DNA from: Halomonas sp. GFAJ-1
GTDB taxonomy: Bacteria > Pseudomonadota > Gammaproteobacteria > Pseudomonadales > Halomonadaceae
Direction of reading: 5' to 3'
Assembly: GCA_002966495.1 (NCBI GenBank)
Contig: CP016490.1
Span: forward strand, 3,038,001 to 3,102,000
DNA: 64,000 bases
Of the stretch, positions 42,527 to 52,202 are shown piece by piece. Each line of letters starts with the position of its first letter. The stretch's first letter is position 1. Both the position numbers and the translations under genes were made by a program. The notes under the pieces are model-generated. The model was not told the DNA's origin. It worked only from the letters and a program-made list of their open reading frames with translations, and did not search any database.

Positions 42527-43726
42527 TTAGCCGGTGAAGTTGCTGACCAAGCCGCTGAAAAAGCGCCTTACCTGATCAAACAATCGCTTAAACAACCCAC
42601 CCTCTTCAACATTTTCAAGGGCAACCAGTTGACGCTCACCAACCATATCCTCGCCAAGATACACTTCTAAGGTACCTACTTCATCGCCTACAGCAACGGG
42701 CGCTTGCAGGTCTTGCTTAAGATTAAGGCGCGCGCGAAGCTCTTCATTGCGATTGCGCGGTAGCGTCATGAATACTTCTTCGTTAACTCCAACCCGTAGT
42801 TCGTTCATTTCGCCACCCCACACCCGCGGCGTCGCAAGAACAGCGCCTCGTTCATAGAGCTTCATGGTTTCATAGAAGCGAAAGCCGTAGCTGAGCAGTT
42901 TCTGCGTCTCTTGAGCGCGCGCCTCCTCAGAACTTGTACCCATCACAACAGATATTAGACGCATATCATCACGCTTGGCTGAGGCTACCAAGCCGTAACC
43001 AGCCTCAGTTGTCCAGCCGGTTTTCAAGCCATCAACCGTGGGGTCGCGCCAAAGCAGCCGGTTGCGATTAGGTTGGTCGATGCCGCTAAAGGAGAAAGTG
43101 CGCTGGGAGTAAATCGCATAGTGCTCAGGGTAATCATTGATGATGTATTGAGAAAGCAGCGCCATATCACGAGCGGTTGAGTAGTGATTGTCACCCGGCA
43201 GCCCGGTGGCATTTTGAAAGTTTGTATTATTCATGCCTAAACGCGTGGCATGCTGGTTCATTAAATCCGCAAAGGGTGCTTCCCCCCCAGCCAAGTGCTC
43301 GGCAATAGCGACACTGGCATCGTTGCCTGAAACAATAACTATGCCATGCAACAGATCATCGACTGAGACACGATCGCCCACTTCAATAAACATTTTGGAG
43401 CCGCCGGTGCGCCATGCCCTTTCGCTGATGTTAACCATATCGGTGAGGCTAATGGTGCCGCGATCCAACTCACGCTCGACTAGGTAAGCCGTCATCAGCT
43501 TAGTGAGACTCGCCGGGGGCAAACGCTCATCAGAGTTATGCTCAGCAAGCACACGCCCGCTATGAGCATCCATCAGTATCCACGAGCTTGCCGCAAGCTG
43601 TGGCGCAGCTGGAATAATTGTCTGCGGCTGAGGAACGGGCTGGGCCGAGGCAGGTAACGCTACCACCGTCATTGCTGCAAACAAGCAGAGCTGGGCTGAA
43701 CGACGAAACGACATTACTATATTCAT
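42527..43726 (-). CDS. dacA: D-alanyl-D-alanine carboxypeptidase (PBP5/6 type)
   Basis: Trims the terminal D-Ala of peptidoglycan pentapeptides. About 399 residues. The signal peptide ends near ASA-QP. Active-site motifs: SLTK (SxxK) in PPASLTKLMTAY, SGN in IVSGNDASVAIAEHL, and KTG in DGLKTGWTTEAGYG. A C-terminal beta domain follows, then an amphipathic helix (GLFKRLFDQVRRFFSGLVSNF) that anchors it to the inner membrane. ATG at 43726 is chosen with GAGAAG upstream; another ATG lies four codons later. Confidence 0.95.
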   Translation of the reverse strand: MNIVMSFRRSAQLCLFAAMTVVALPASAQPVPQPQTIIPAAPQLAASSWILMDAHSGRVLAEHNSDERLPPASLTKLMTAYLVERELDRGTISLTDMVNISERAWRTGGSKMFIEVGDRVSVDDLLHGIVIVSGNDASVAIAEHLAGGEAPFADLMNQHATRLGMNNTNFQNATGLPGDNHYSTARDMALLSQYIINDYPEHYAIYSQRTFSFSGIDQPNRNRLLWRDPTVDGLKTGWTTEAGYGLVASAKRDDMRLISVVMGTSSEEARAQETQKLLSYGFRFYETMKLYERGAVLATPRVWGGEMNELRVGVNEEVFMTLPRNRNEELRARLNLKQDLQAPVAVGDEVGTLEVYLGEDMVGERQLVALENVEEGGLFKRLFDQVRRFFSGLVSNFTG

Positions 43727-43796
43727 TACTAACTTCTCACTTACATAGAGAATGGACGTGATGAGACACGCCATTAAGGATAAATAAAAGGGCGAC

Positions 43797-44810
43797 TTAT
43801 CTCACGACAAACACTTGCGGGAAACCTGCGTGGCGCAATGCCTCTCGGGCTTGTGTCTCTTGGGCAGGCATTACTGGCCCGACCTGCACACGGTGAACGT
43901 CTGCATCACTCATTACGCGTACTGAATGTGCAAGCTCACCCTGCAGACGCCGCTGCAGCTGCTCGGCACCTTCGGCAGTTCCCAGCGCGGCAATTTGCAG
44001 ATACACCGCAGCACCCGCTTCTTGACCACTAGCCGCTTGTGCTTGAGAGGCAGCTTGTTGCTGGGGCGCTGCTGCTGTAGATGCTAAAGCACCTGAAGCG
44101 GTAGCAGATTGAGCGGTTGTCGGTTTTGGTTCTGATGCACTGCCACCTCTGCCCCGCTCCGCAAGCCATTGCGCTGGGTCAAGCGCTTCGACGCGAACCG
44201 GTCCTGTTCCATTTTCTAAAAACCCTAAACGTGCCGCCGCCGCGTAAGAAAGATCAATTTCACGGTCACTATGGAAAGGCCCACGATCATTCACCCGCAC
44301 AATCACTGACTCACCATTATCTAAACTGGTAACGCGGGCAAAGGTTGGCAACGGCAAAGAACGGTGGGCAGCCGTCATTTTATACATGTCGTAAATTTCA
44401 CCGTTAGACGTGGCGTAACCATGAAATTTTTCGCCGTACCAGGAGGCCGTGCCCTGCCGCGCATACCCTTTAGAATCAGGCAATACACGGTAGGTTTCAC
44501 CCCACACCTCATAGGTAGGGCGATTTCCCGCGCGCGATAAAGGTTCAATGCGCGGCTCGGCATCCGGCACTTTGCTTACATCCGGTGGCTCAAGCGGATA
44601 AGCATCACCTGACATCGCGTAGCGACCACCGCTAGTACCAGCACCGCTGGAACCGCTCGTTGCAACAGTGCTACTCGATGTGGAAGCACTCGAAGGCCGA
44701 TCCGTATCACCACTGGTTCGCTGGGTTTCTTGACTAGCGCAGCCACTCATTAGGGCCACGATAGTGACAGCACCAGCCACGCCCCGGACATCTGTCAACA
44801 CTGTTTTCAT
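43797..44810 (-). CDS. rlpA: Septal-ring lipoprotein RlpA with SPOR domain
   Basis: Lytic transglycosylase of the RlpA type, acting on denuded glycan strands. 337 residues. Lipobox MSGC with the cysteine at 24. A Ser/Thr-rich linker leads to the double-psi beta-barrel: GTASWYGEKFHGYATSNGEIYDMYKMTAAHRSLP and VRVNDRGPFHSDREIDLSYAAA. An Ala/Gln-rich linker precedes a C-terminal SPOR domain (about 265-337) that binds denuded peptidoglycan. It overlaps mltB by 4 bases. Confidence 0.95.
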   Translation of the reverse strand: MKTVLTDVRGVAGAVTIVALMSGCASQETQRTSGDTDRPSSASTSSSTVATSGSSGAGTSGGRYAMSGDAYPLEPPDVSKVPDAEPRIEPLSRAGNRPTYEVWGETYRVLPDSKGYARQGTASWYGEKFHGYATSNGEIYDMYKMTAAHRSLPLPTFARVTSLDNGESVIVRVNDRGPFHSDREIDLSYAAAARLGFLENGTGPVRVEALDPAQWLAERGRGGSASEPKPTTAQSATASGALASTAAAPQQQAASQAQAASGQEAGAAVYLQIAALGTAEGAEQLQRRLQGELAHSVRVMSDADVHRVQVGPVMPAQETQAREALRHAGFPQVFVVR

Positions 44811-45829
44811 CCTTGGTCCTCTACCTGCCGCCCAATGGCTTCAGATAACTCTGCCACCGCCATTGCATAGAGATGGCTATGGTTGTATCGGGTAATGACA
44901 TAGAAATTGTACTCACCCAACCGGTAGCGGATACTGCCGTCGGCGAACTCCAGCATCAAGGGTACGGCGGGAAGCGTTGGTTCGAGCGCCACCTCAGGCT
45001 CAATCCCTGCTTCTACTACATCCGCCACGGTAACTGCGGGCGAACGCGTTTGATTAAAGCTTAGTGTCTCTGGCGGTGACGTGGGCCCACTCGCTTCGTG
45101 ATAAATAGTGCCGTCACGTTGCCAACCATGCACCGCGAAATAATTGGCCACGCTGCCAATCGCATCGACAGGATTTTCCCATAGGTCACGAATACCGTCG
45201 TCGTCGAAATCAACGGCATAGGCTTGGTAACTAGTAGGGATAAATTGCGGATAGCCCATGGCTCCCGCATAGGAGCCATATAGCGCTGTGGGTTCAACAC
45301 CCTGCTCATGAGCAATCTGTAAGAATGCAGCCAGCTCACCGCGGAAAAAATCGCCACGCACCGGGTGATGAAATGCCAACGTTGCCAGCGAATCGAGTAC
45401 CCGGTGGCGACCTTTATGGCGCCCATAGTAGGTTTCCACGCCAATAATAGCGGTAACAACCTCACGGGGAACCCCATATATCTCTTCAGCACGGGCGAGC
45501 GTATCCGCATGTTCCTGGATAAAAGCAGCGCCTTCTTCGATTCGCTGATCGGTCATGAATATTTCCCGATACTCATGCCAGCTTAAGCGGCGCTCAGCCG
45601 CACCCTCCATAGCATCCAGCACGCCCTGGCTATAATTGGCTTGGTTAAATGTTTCGATCAGCCAAGCTTCTGGCAACCCTTCGGCTACCAGTTCATCGAC
45701 CAATTGCTGGGTACGCTCATGGTGCTGCGGGTCAAAATGCGCCTGCTCCTCAGCCCATACGGCAGGAATTGAGCATGCCATTACGACAGCCATCAAATAA
45801 CTACCTGCGTTTTTTCGGGCCCTGTTCAT
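44807..45829 (-). CDS. mltB: Membrane-bound lytic murein transglycosylase B family
   Basis: 340 residues. Signal peptide MAVVMACSIPAVWA-EE without a lipobox, so this version is probably soluble in the periplasm, unlike lipoprotein E. coli MltB. The catalytic glutamate is in AIIGVETYYGRHKGRHRVLDSLATLAFHHPVR. YGSYAGAMGYPQFIPTSYQAYAVDFDDDGIRDLW is the conserved substrate-groove region. It cleaves glycan strands to 1,6-anhydro products and is coupled to rlpA. Confidence 0.94.
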   Translation of the reverse strand: MNRARKNAGSYLMAVVMACSIPAVWAEEQAHFDPQHHERTQQLVDELVAEGLPEAWLIETFNQANYSQGVLDAMEGAAERRLSWHEYREIFMTDQRIEEGAAFIQEHADTLARAEEIYGVPREVVTAIIGVETYYGRHKGRHRVLDSLATLAFHHPVRGDFFRGELAAFLQIAHEQGVEPTALYGSYAGAMGYPQFIPTSYQAYAVDFDDDGIRDLWENPVDAIGSVANYFAVHGWQRDGTIYHEASGPTSPPETLSFNQTRSPAVTVADVVEAGIEPEVALEPTLPAVPLMLEFADGSIRYRLGEYNFYVITRYNHSHLYAMAVAELSEAIGRQVEDQG

Positions 45830-45868
45830 TAACTCACCACTCCTGTGAAAACCATATCGCTTAGACCA

Positions 45869-47032
45869 TCAGCGCGGTAACAAACGACGATGCGCATGAA
45901 TCGACATGAGAATACCGAACCCCGCCAATAAGGTCACGCTTGAGGTGCCGCCGTAACTCACTAAAGGTAGCGGCACACCAACCACCGGCAGAATGCCGCT
46001 GACCATACCGACATTAACAAAAACATAAATGAAAAACGTCAGAATAATACTGCCCGCCACCAGCCGCCCGAAAGTATCCTGGGAAGACGTGGCTAACCAC
46101 ATCCCGCGCCCCACAATCATGACATAAAGCGCCAGTAGCAATAACATTCCGACAAGACCAAACTCTTCGCCCAATACAGCAATAATGAAATCCGTATGGC
46201 GTTCAGGGAGAAACTCAAGCTGGGATTGAGTACCATCCAACCAGCCTTTGCCCCACAAACCACCACTGCCAATTGCCGTGGTAGATTGGATAATATTCCA
46301 ACCCGCGCCCAAGGGGTCGCTTTCCGGGTCTAGAAACGTCAGCACCCGCTGGCGCTGATAGTTATGCATATTCATCCACAGCAGCGGCAACCCTGCGGCC
46401 ACTAGTGCTCCAACAAAGCCGATAAGCCGCCAGGAAAGGCCTGCCAACAGCACTACAATGACTGCCGCACTCGTCATGAGTAACGAGGTGCCTAAATCTG
46501 GCTGAATAGCCGTCAGCACAACAGGCACACCAATGATTAAGCCACACACCGCAATATCACGAAGACGGGGCGGCAACGGGCAGCGGTTCAGGTAAGCCGC
46601 CACCATCAACGGTACGGCTAGCTTCATCATCTCAGAGGGTTGAAAGCGAAGAACACCAGGAATGACCAGCCACCGTTTAGCCCCCATCCCCACATCTCCA
46701 ACGAGCTCTACCGCAATGAGCATGACAAGCCCAACACCATAAGCAAAAGGAGCCCAGCGCAGGAAAGTAGAGGGAGAGAATTGCGCAATAATGACCATGC
46801 CGACCAGCGCAACGCCAAAACGAATGGCTTGGGCGACGACTGCTTCGATACGCTGACCAGAAGCACTGTAGAGAACAAACAGACCCGCCACCATAAGCAC
46901 CAGCAGCATGCCTATTAACCAAGGGTCGAGATGAATACGCTCCCAGATGCTTTTACGTCGCGCAATACCACTACTTGGAGGCCGCACGGGGTAGCTACGA
47001 AAAGAGCGGGAGAGTGTATGCCAAGCCGCCAT
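45869..47032 (-). CDS. rodA: Rod-shape SEDS peptidoglycan glycosyltransferase RodA
   Basis: Polymerises lipid II for cell elongation with PBP2. 387 residues, about ten transmembrane segments. Family motifs: GAKRWLVIPGVLRFQPSEMMKLAVPLMVAAYL, QPDLGTSLLM, RHTDFIIAVLGEEFGLVG, and GVPLPLVSYGGTSSVTLLAGFGILMSIHAH near the end. The first base of its ATG overlaps the last base of the mrdA stop (TAATG), so the pair is coupled. Confidence 0.96.
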   Translation of the reverse strand: MAAWHTLSRSFRSYPVRPPSSGIARRKSIWERIHLDPWLIGMLLVLMVAGLFVLYSASGQRIEAVVAQAIRFGVALVGMVIIAQFSPSTFLRWAPFAYGVGLVMLIAVELVGDVGMGAKRWLVIPGVLRFQPSEMMKLAVPLMVAAYLNRCPLPPRLRDIAVCGLIIGVPVVLTAIQPDLGTSLLMTSAAVIVVLLAGLSWRLIGFVGALVAAGLPLLWMNMHNYQRQRVLTFLDPESDPLGAGWNIIQSTTAIGSGGLWGKGWLDGTQSQLEFLPERHTDFIIAVLGEEFGLVGMLLLLALYVMIVGRGMWLATSSQDTFGRLVAGSIILTFFIYVFVNVGMVSGILPVVGVPLPLVSYGGTSSVTLLAGFGILMSIHAHRRLLPR

Positions 47033-48939
47033 TAATTACCCTCCACGCCAACAGTGTCTTCTTCTAACGCATCACGCACTTCATCTACCTCTGGCGCACG
47101 CTCTTTTAGAAGCCAAGCATCGGTCATCGCGCGAGCCAAATGCGCTGCATGGGTACTTCCCCCTCCAGCGTTTTCAACAATGACAGATACCGCAATTTGT
47201 GGATTTTCAAGGGGCGCAAAGGCCATAAAAAGCGCGTGATCTCGCAGGCGCTCTTCTAACTCTTCTGCGTTATAGCGTTGATCCTGCCCCAGCGAAAAGA
47301 CCTGAGCAGTCCCCGACTTACCCCCCATACGATACTCAAGCCCCACCCCAGTGCGACGGGCGGTGCCCTCACTACCGGTAAGTACTTTTTCCATACCGCT
47401 AAAGATGCGACCCCACCAGCCTTCATTATCAAGCTCAATATCCGGCAAGGTATCAGGGAGGTCACGAGGAACCGGTTGATTACCCACTTCTAGCGCAAGG
47501 CGCGGCTTCACCCAATGGCCTCGATTCGCTAAGGCAGCCGTTGCGCTGGCTAGCTGTAGGGGAGTCACCTGCCAATACCCTTGACCAATACCCACCGAGA
47601 GCGTTTCACCCGGATACCAAGGCTGATTAAAACGACCACGCTTCCAATCCCGAGAGGGCATCAGTCCAGTGCTTTCACCTTGCACATCGTGGGCTACCCG
47701 CTGGCCAAAGCCAAAGTTGCTCATCTGCTCATGTAGCTTGTCGATACCCAGGTCGTGCGCCAGCGAATAGTAGTAAGTGTTGTTGGAAACAGCTATCGAG
47801 CGCTCCATATCAACCCGGCCATGGCCCCAACGCAGCCAGTTGCGGTAGCGCCGAGTATCATTGGGTAATTGGTAAAACCCTGGATCGTTGATTGTGCTAT
47901 CAGGGGTAATTGCCCCCTCGACTAAGCCCGCTAATGCAAGGAACGGCTTAATGGTGGAGCCGGGCGGATAGTGCCCGCGGATAGCACGATTAAATAGCGG
48001 TAAATCGATATTCTCCTGGAGCGCCCTATACGAGGCAACATCGATACCGGTCACAAACTGGTTACTGTCAAAGCCAGGCGTTGAAACCATCGCCAAAATC
48101 TCCCCAGTATCCGGCATAACCGCCACAATGGACCCACGACGGCCATCCATCAGCTCATAGGCCAACATCTGTAACGATTTATCCAGTGTAAGGGTCAGGT
48201 TTTCTCCGGGAACGGGGTCGGTTCGCCCTAGCTCTCTTAACACACGACCACGTGCATTAGTCTCTACTTTACGTAGTCCTGCCTGGCCGTGTAACTGGTC
48301 TTCATAAAACCGTTCTACGCCGGTTTTGCCAATAAAGTGCGTGCCCGCATAACGGCCGGTATCCAGGGTTTGCATCTCTTCAGCGTTAATGCGCCCCACA
48401 TACCCCAGGGCATGCGCCATCACCTCGGCATCGGGATAGTAGCGCAGTAACTGAGCTTCCACTTCCACACCGGGCAATCGATGACGATTTACCGCAAGGC
48501 GGGCAATTTGGTTTTCGCTTAAGTCGCTCATCAATAGCGCAGGCTGGAACGGACGCTGGCGCTGACGTGAGCGAACATTAAAAGCGTCGATATCCTCTTC
48601 GGGTAACTCTAGAAGATCCACCAGCAGCGCCAGCGTGTCATCCAAATTATCGACACGCTCACGAACTAGGGTAAGGTTGTAGGTGGGGCGATTTTCAGCA
48701 AGTAGGGTTCCGTTACGGTCATAGATAAGCCCTCGGTTGGGCGGTAACGGCTCAACACGCACACGGTTTTTTTCTGAGCGAGTGCTATAAAGGTCATGCT
48801 GGGTAATCTGCAAATAAGCGAGGCGACCAGTCAGTAAGCTGGTCAATACAATAACTACCAAAACGGCAAGCAGCGCCCTGACACGGAAAATACGCAGCTC
48901 TTGCTCGGAGTTTTTTAGCGTATCAAGGCGCTGTGGCAT
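47032..48939 (-). CDS. mrdA: Penicillin-binding protein 2
   Basis: Elongation transpeptidase. 635 residues. A single N-terminal transmembrane helix (VRALLAVLVVIVLTSLLTG) precedes the pedestal domain with PNRGLIYDRNGTLLAENRPTYNL. Active-site motifs are STIK in YPPGSTIKPFLALAGL, SNN in IAVSNNTYYYSLA, and KSG in MGGKSGTAQVFSL. Followed directly by rodA. The classical rlmH-mrdA-rodA order supports the call. Confidence 0.96.
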   Translation of the reverse strand: MPQRLDTLKNSEQELRIFRVRALLAVLVVIVLTSLLTGRLAYLQITQHDLYSTRSEKNRVRVEPLPPNRGLIYDRNGTLLAENRPTYNLTLVRERVDNLDDTLALLVDLLELPEEDIDAFNVRSRQRQRPFQPALLMSDLSENQIARLAVNRHRLPGVEVEAQLLRYYPDAEVMAHALGYVGRINAEEMQTLDTGRYAGTHFIGKTGVERFYEDQLHGQAGLRKVETNARGRVLRELGRTDPVPGENLTLTLDKSLQMLAYELMDGRRGSIVAVMPDTGEILAMVSTPGFDSNQFVTGIDVASYRALQENIDLPLFNRAIRGHYPPGSTIKPFLALAGLVEGAITPDSTINDPGFYQLPNDTRRYRNWLRWGHGRVDMERSIAVSNNTYYYSLAHDLGIDKLHEQMSNFGFGQRVAHDVQGESTGLMPSRDWKRGRFNQPWYPGETLSVGIGQGYWQVTPLQLASATAALANRGHWVKPRLALEVGNQPVPRDLPDTLPDIELDNEGWWGRIFSGMEKVLTGSEGTARRTGVGLEYRMGGKSGTAQVFSLGQDQRYNAEELEERLRDHALFMAFAPLENPQIAVSVIVENAGGGSTHAAHLARAMTDAWLLKERAPEVDEVRDALEEDTVGVEGN

Positions 48940-49010
48940 GGCAAAAGATGACTCTCAAATCTAACAAATGACGCAACAATAGCCATGGAAATGACTCTGT
49001 TTTAGCACGC

Positions 49011-49478
49011 CTAGCGATGATAAGGATGACCGACTAACAGGGTCCACGCACGGTATAACTGCTCTGCAAGCATAATACGTACTAGCGGGTGCGGCAGCGT
49101 GAGAGAAGAGAGCGACCAAGCCTTATCAGCCAACGCCGAAAGGGAAGGTTCTAAACCATCAGGGCCACCAACGAGAAGCACAATATCACGCCCCATCATG
49201 CGCCAAGCATCGGCTTCTTGGGCAAGCTGCTCGGTACTCCATGTCTTGCCTTTGACCTCTAATGCCACGATATATTCATCACCACGCAGCTTGTCACGAA
49301 TACGCTGGGCTTCTTGAGCACGGGCTTTGGCAATATCAGCATTTTTGCCCCGTTGGCCCAGAGGGATCTCTTCAATTTCTAAATTAAAATCTCTTGGCAA
49401 CCGTTTGCGGTAGGTTTCAACGCCCTCTTCCACCCATCCGGGCATCTTCGTCCCCACCGCTAACAGCCGTATTCTCAT
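49011..49478 (-). CDS. rlmH: 23S rRNA (pseudouridine(1915)-N3)-methyltransferase
   Basis: SPOUT-family enzyme, 155 residues, the standard length. VLLVGGPDGLEPSL is the SAM-binding knot loop and LPHPLVRIMLAEQLYRAWTLLVGHPYHR the conserved C-terminal knot. It methylates pseudouridine 1915 in helix 69 of 23S rRNA. It overlaps rsfS by 4 bases. Confidence 0.97.
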   Translation of the reverse strand: MRIRLLAVGTKMPGWVEEGVETYRKRLPRDFNLEIEEIPLGQRGKNADIAKARAQEAQRIRDKLRGDEYIVALEVKGKTWSTEQLAQEADAWRMMGRDIVLLVGGPDGLEPSLSALADKAWSLSSLTLPHPLVRIMLAEQLYRAWTLLVGHPYHR

Positions 49479-49861
49479 GACATAGTGACCCGCTCTTCTA
49501 TGCGTTTCAATGACTCACCAATCCCGCCAGCATCGTTGGGCAAGTCTGCCCATAGACGTTCAAGGTCGTACAGTGCGCGTGCATCGGGAAGCATGATATG
49601 GACAACGATGTCACCCAAATCAACAAGCACCCAATCAGCATTATCGCCACCTTCTACACCACGGGGCTTAAGACCGGCGGCTTTGGCTTTTTCTACCACG
49701 TTCTGCGCCAGCGCGGAGACATGACGTGTAGAGGTTCCGCTAGCAATCACCATTAAATCGGTGACTTCGGTTAGCTTGGAAACATCTAGCTGGGTAATAT
49801 CGCGTGCTTTTAGCTCTTCTAGCGCGTCAATCGCTAGGCTTTTAAGTGTATCGATGTGCAT
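49475..49861 (-). CDS. rsfS: Ribosomal silencing factor RsfS
   Basis: About 128 residues. Binds uL14 and blocks joining of the ribosomal subunits in stationary phase. LKARDITQLDVSKLTEVTDLMVIASGTSTRHVSALAQNVVEKAK and EGGDNADWVLVDLGDIVVHIMLPDARALYDLERLW are the Iojap/RsfS signatures. ATG at 49861 is chosen, preceded closely by AGGAG; an in-frame TTG at 49876 is the alternative. Coupled to rlmH. Confidence 0.96.
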   Translation of the reverse strand: MHIDTLKSLAIDALEELKARDITQLDVSKLTEVTDLMVIASGTSTRHVSALAQNVVEKAKAAGLKPRGVEGGDNADWVLVDLGDIVVHIMLPDARALYDLERLWADLPNDAGGIGESLKRIEERVTMS

Positions 49862-50004
49862 GGCTCCTGAAGGCAACCCCTTGTGAAGGTAAGACTAATT
49901 AGTAGAACGGGTAAAAAAACGGCAATCAACACTGCTTCGAAGCTAATATCAATCAGCCGTCTTTTAGCGGGCCATTGTAACGGCTTCTTTCATGACTGCC
50001 AGCG

Positions 50005-50664
50005 CTATTCGTACGTTTGATAAAGCCCCTGCTGTAAAATGCTTCTTTCCACTGCTTCCGGAAGCAGATAACGCACACTCTCACCTGCCTTTAGGCGCTC
50101 TCTTACATAAGTAGCAGAGATCGCCATCATTGAGGGAAGTGTGAGCGATAGCATTGAACCACAAGGGCGCTGCATGAGCGCCGGTATACTATCGACTTCT
50201 CGATTACCAACCAGTTCCTTCAGCGCTGGAGGCCAGGGTGTTTGATAGCCAGGCCGAGCTATTACCACAAGGTGCGCTAAAGTGAATATTTCGTCCACCT
50301 TGTGCCATTTTGTCAGCCGTAAAAACGCATCAAAGCCAATAATCATGGTTAGCGGCACCTCACTACCGTACTCACTGCGCAACTCTGCCAACGTATCAAC
50401 GCTGTAGGAAGGGCCTTCCCGGCGCAGCTCACGCCCATCAGCAATAATGCCCGGCGTATCGGCTATACCCATTTTGAGCAGTTCAAAACGTTGGTCGGGC
50501 GAGACCTGCGGGGCGTCTCGCAAGGGCGGCTTGGGCGCTGGAATCATGTGTAGCCGATCTAGCCCCAGCGCTTCACGAACCTCAACCGCGCTGCGCAAAT
50601 GGCCCAAATGTACCGGGTCAAAGGTTCCGCCCAGCATGCCTACCTTTAACAGCGCATGACTCAT
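50005..50664 (-). CDS. nadD: Nicotinate-nucleotide adenylyltransferase
   Basis: Makes deamido-NAD from nicotinate mononucleotide and ATP. 219 residues. The nucleotidyltransferase motif GGTFDPVHLGHLR is at residues 12-24 and the C-terminal ISATYVRERLKAGESVRYLLPEAV is the ISxTxxR motif. Its start overlaps the proA stop by 4 bases. The order proA-nadD-rsfS-rlmH is typical in this group. Confidence 0.97.
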   Translation of the reverse strand: MSHALLKVGMLGGTFDPVHLGHLRSAVEVREALGLDRLHMIPAPKPPLRDAPQVSPDQRFELLKMGIADTPGIIADGRELRREGPSYSVDTLAELRSEYGSEVPLTMIIGFDAFLRLTKWHKVDEIFTLAHLVVIARPGYQTPWPPALKELVGNREVDSIPALMQRPCGSMLSLTLPSMMAISATYVRERLKAGESVRYLLPEAVERSILQQGLYQTYE

Positions 50665-51968
50665 TGCCGAACCTGACCATCTCCAAACACGATGTACTTC
50701 TGTGTTGTCAGCCCCTGTAGCCCGACGGGACCTCTGGCATGCAGTTTGTCGGTGGATATGCCAATTTCTGCCCCGAGCCCGTACTCAAAGCCGTCTGCAA
50801 AGCGGGTGGAGGCATTAACAATCACCGAGCTGGAATCCACTTCTGCCATAAAGCGGCGGGCAAGGGAGTAATCCTGGGTAACAATGGCATCGGTATGGTG
50901 TGACCCGTACTTCTCTATGTGCTCAATCGCTTCATCCATACCATCAACGACCTTAATGGCCAACACGGGGGCCAAGTACTCTGCATGCCAGTCTTCTTCT
51001 GTTGCTTCAACGGCCTGCGGCAACAATGCCTGGGTGCGCTTACAGCCTCGTAGCTCCACGTCATGCTGTGCATAGGCACGGGCCAACTCTGGCAGCACAA
51101 GATCGGCGATCGGCGCATCCACCAACAGAGTCTCCATAGTGTTGCAGGTTCCATAGCGGTGGGTTTTAGCGTTAACCGCAATGGCTAATACTTTGGCTGG
51201 ATCTGCCGTTGTATCGATATACACATGACAAACGCCATCAAGGTGCTTGATGACGGGCACCTTCGCTTCGCGGGAAATACGCTCAATTAATGACTTGCCG
51301 CCTCGCGGAATAATCACATCAACATACTCAGGCATGCTGATCATCGTGCCTACCGCAGCGCGATCAGTGGTTGCCACTACCTGGACAGCACCCGAGGGCA
51401 AGCCGACATCAGCCAAGCCTTGCTGAATGCAGCTGCTAATGGCAGCGTTTGAGGCGCTGGCTTCTGACCCCCCGCGCAATAAGCAGGCATTACCGGATTT
51501 TAAACAAAGGCTTGCAGCTTCAAGGGTGACATTGGGGCGCGACTCATAAATGATGCCGATAACCCCCAGCGGCACGCGCATTTTGCCCACTTGAATACCA
51601 CTTGGGCGGTAGTTCATCTCGTCGATTTCGCCCACCGGATCGGGTAGTCCAGCCACCTGGCGCAACCCTTCAATCATGGCATCTACTCGGCTATCGGAGA
51701 GCGCTAAGCGATCCAGTAGCGCACTGTCTAAACCATTTTGTTGACCGCGCTGCATATCGAGTGCATTAGCTTCTAAAATCATCGCTCTAGAAGCGGCCAA
51801 GCGGGCCGCCATCGCCTCAAGTGCACGATTTTTTAGTCCCGTATCCGCGCGGCGCAGTTCAACGGCCGCTGCACGGGCACCCTGCCCGAGCGCCTGCATA
51901 TAAGCGGGCACATCCCCAGCAGCCAAGTGGCGTTGGGCTTCATCCTGGAACGTGTTAGAACCGCTCAT
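50661..51968 (-). CDS. proA: Gamma-glutamyl phosphate reductase
   Basis: Second enzyme of proline synthesis, reducing gamma-glutamyl phosphate to glutamate semialdehyde with NADPH. 435 residues. An aldehyde-dehydrogenase-like fold is shown by PLGVIGIIYESRPNVTLEAASLCLKSGNACLLRGG. The catalytic cysteine is in HRYGTCNTMETLLVD. GLGAEIGISTDKLHARGPVGLQGLTTQKY is the conserved C-terminal region. Proline synthesis may be relevant to salt tolerance in such an organism. First gene of this minus-strand run; proB is not in the window. Confidence 0.97.
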   Translation of the reverse strand: MSGSNTFQDEAQRHLAAGDVPAYMQALGQGARAAAVELRRADTGLKNRALEAMAARLAASRAMILEANALDMQRGQQNGLDSALLDRLALSDSRVDAMIEGLRQVAGLPDPVGEIDEMNYRPSGIQVGKMRVPLGVIGIIYESRPNVTLEAASLCLKSGNACLLRGGSEASASNAAISSCIQQGLADVGLPSGAVQVVATTDRAAVGTMISMPEYVDVIIPRGGKSLIERISREAKVPVIKHLDGVCHVYIDTTADPAKVLAIAVNAKTHRYGTCNTMETLLVDAPIADLVLPELARAYAQHDVELRGCKRTQALLPQAVEATEEDWHAEYLAPVLAIKVVDGMDEAIEHIEKYGSHHTDAIVTQDYSLARRFMAEVDSSSVIVNASTRFADGFEYGLGAEIGISTDKLHARGPVGLQGLTTQKYIVFGDGQVRQ

Positions 51969-52202
51969 ATCGTCTCCCTGGTTAGTGGCGTAGCGTGTGA
52001 GGTGGTTGTAGGTAAATGTGATGTGTAAAAGCTATATAGAAGCTATGGTGACCATGGTACTGAATGCTTAACAGTATGTTACGCCATTTGGGCGTTATAC
52101 TGGGGTATTAGATGCCTCATCTCGACACGGCAACATTATCAAACAGCACCACGGCACGGCCGTGAATCAGCCTTCGTTATTAAAGGTGAATAGTAAGCCA
52201 CC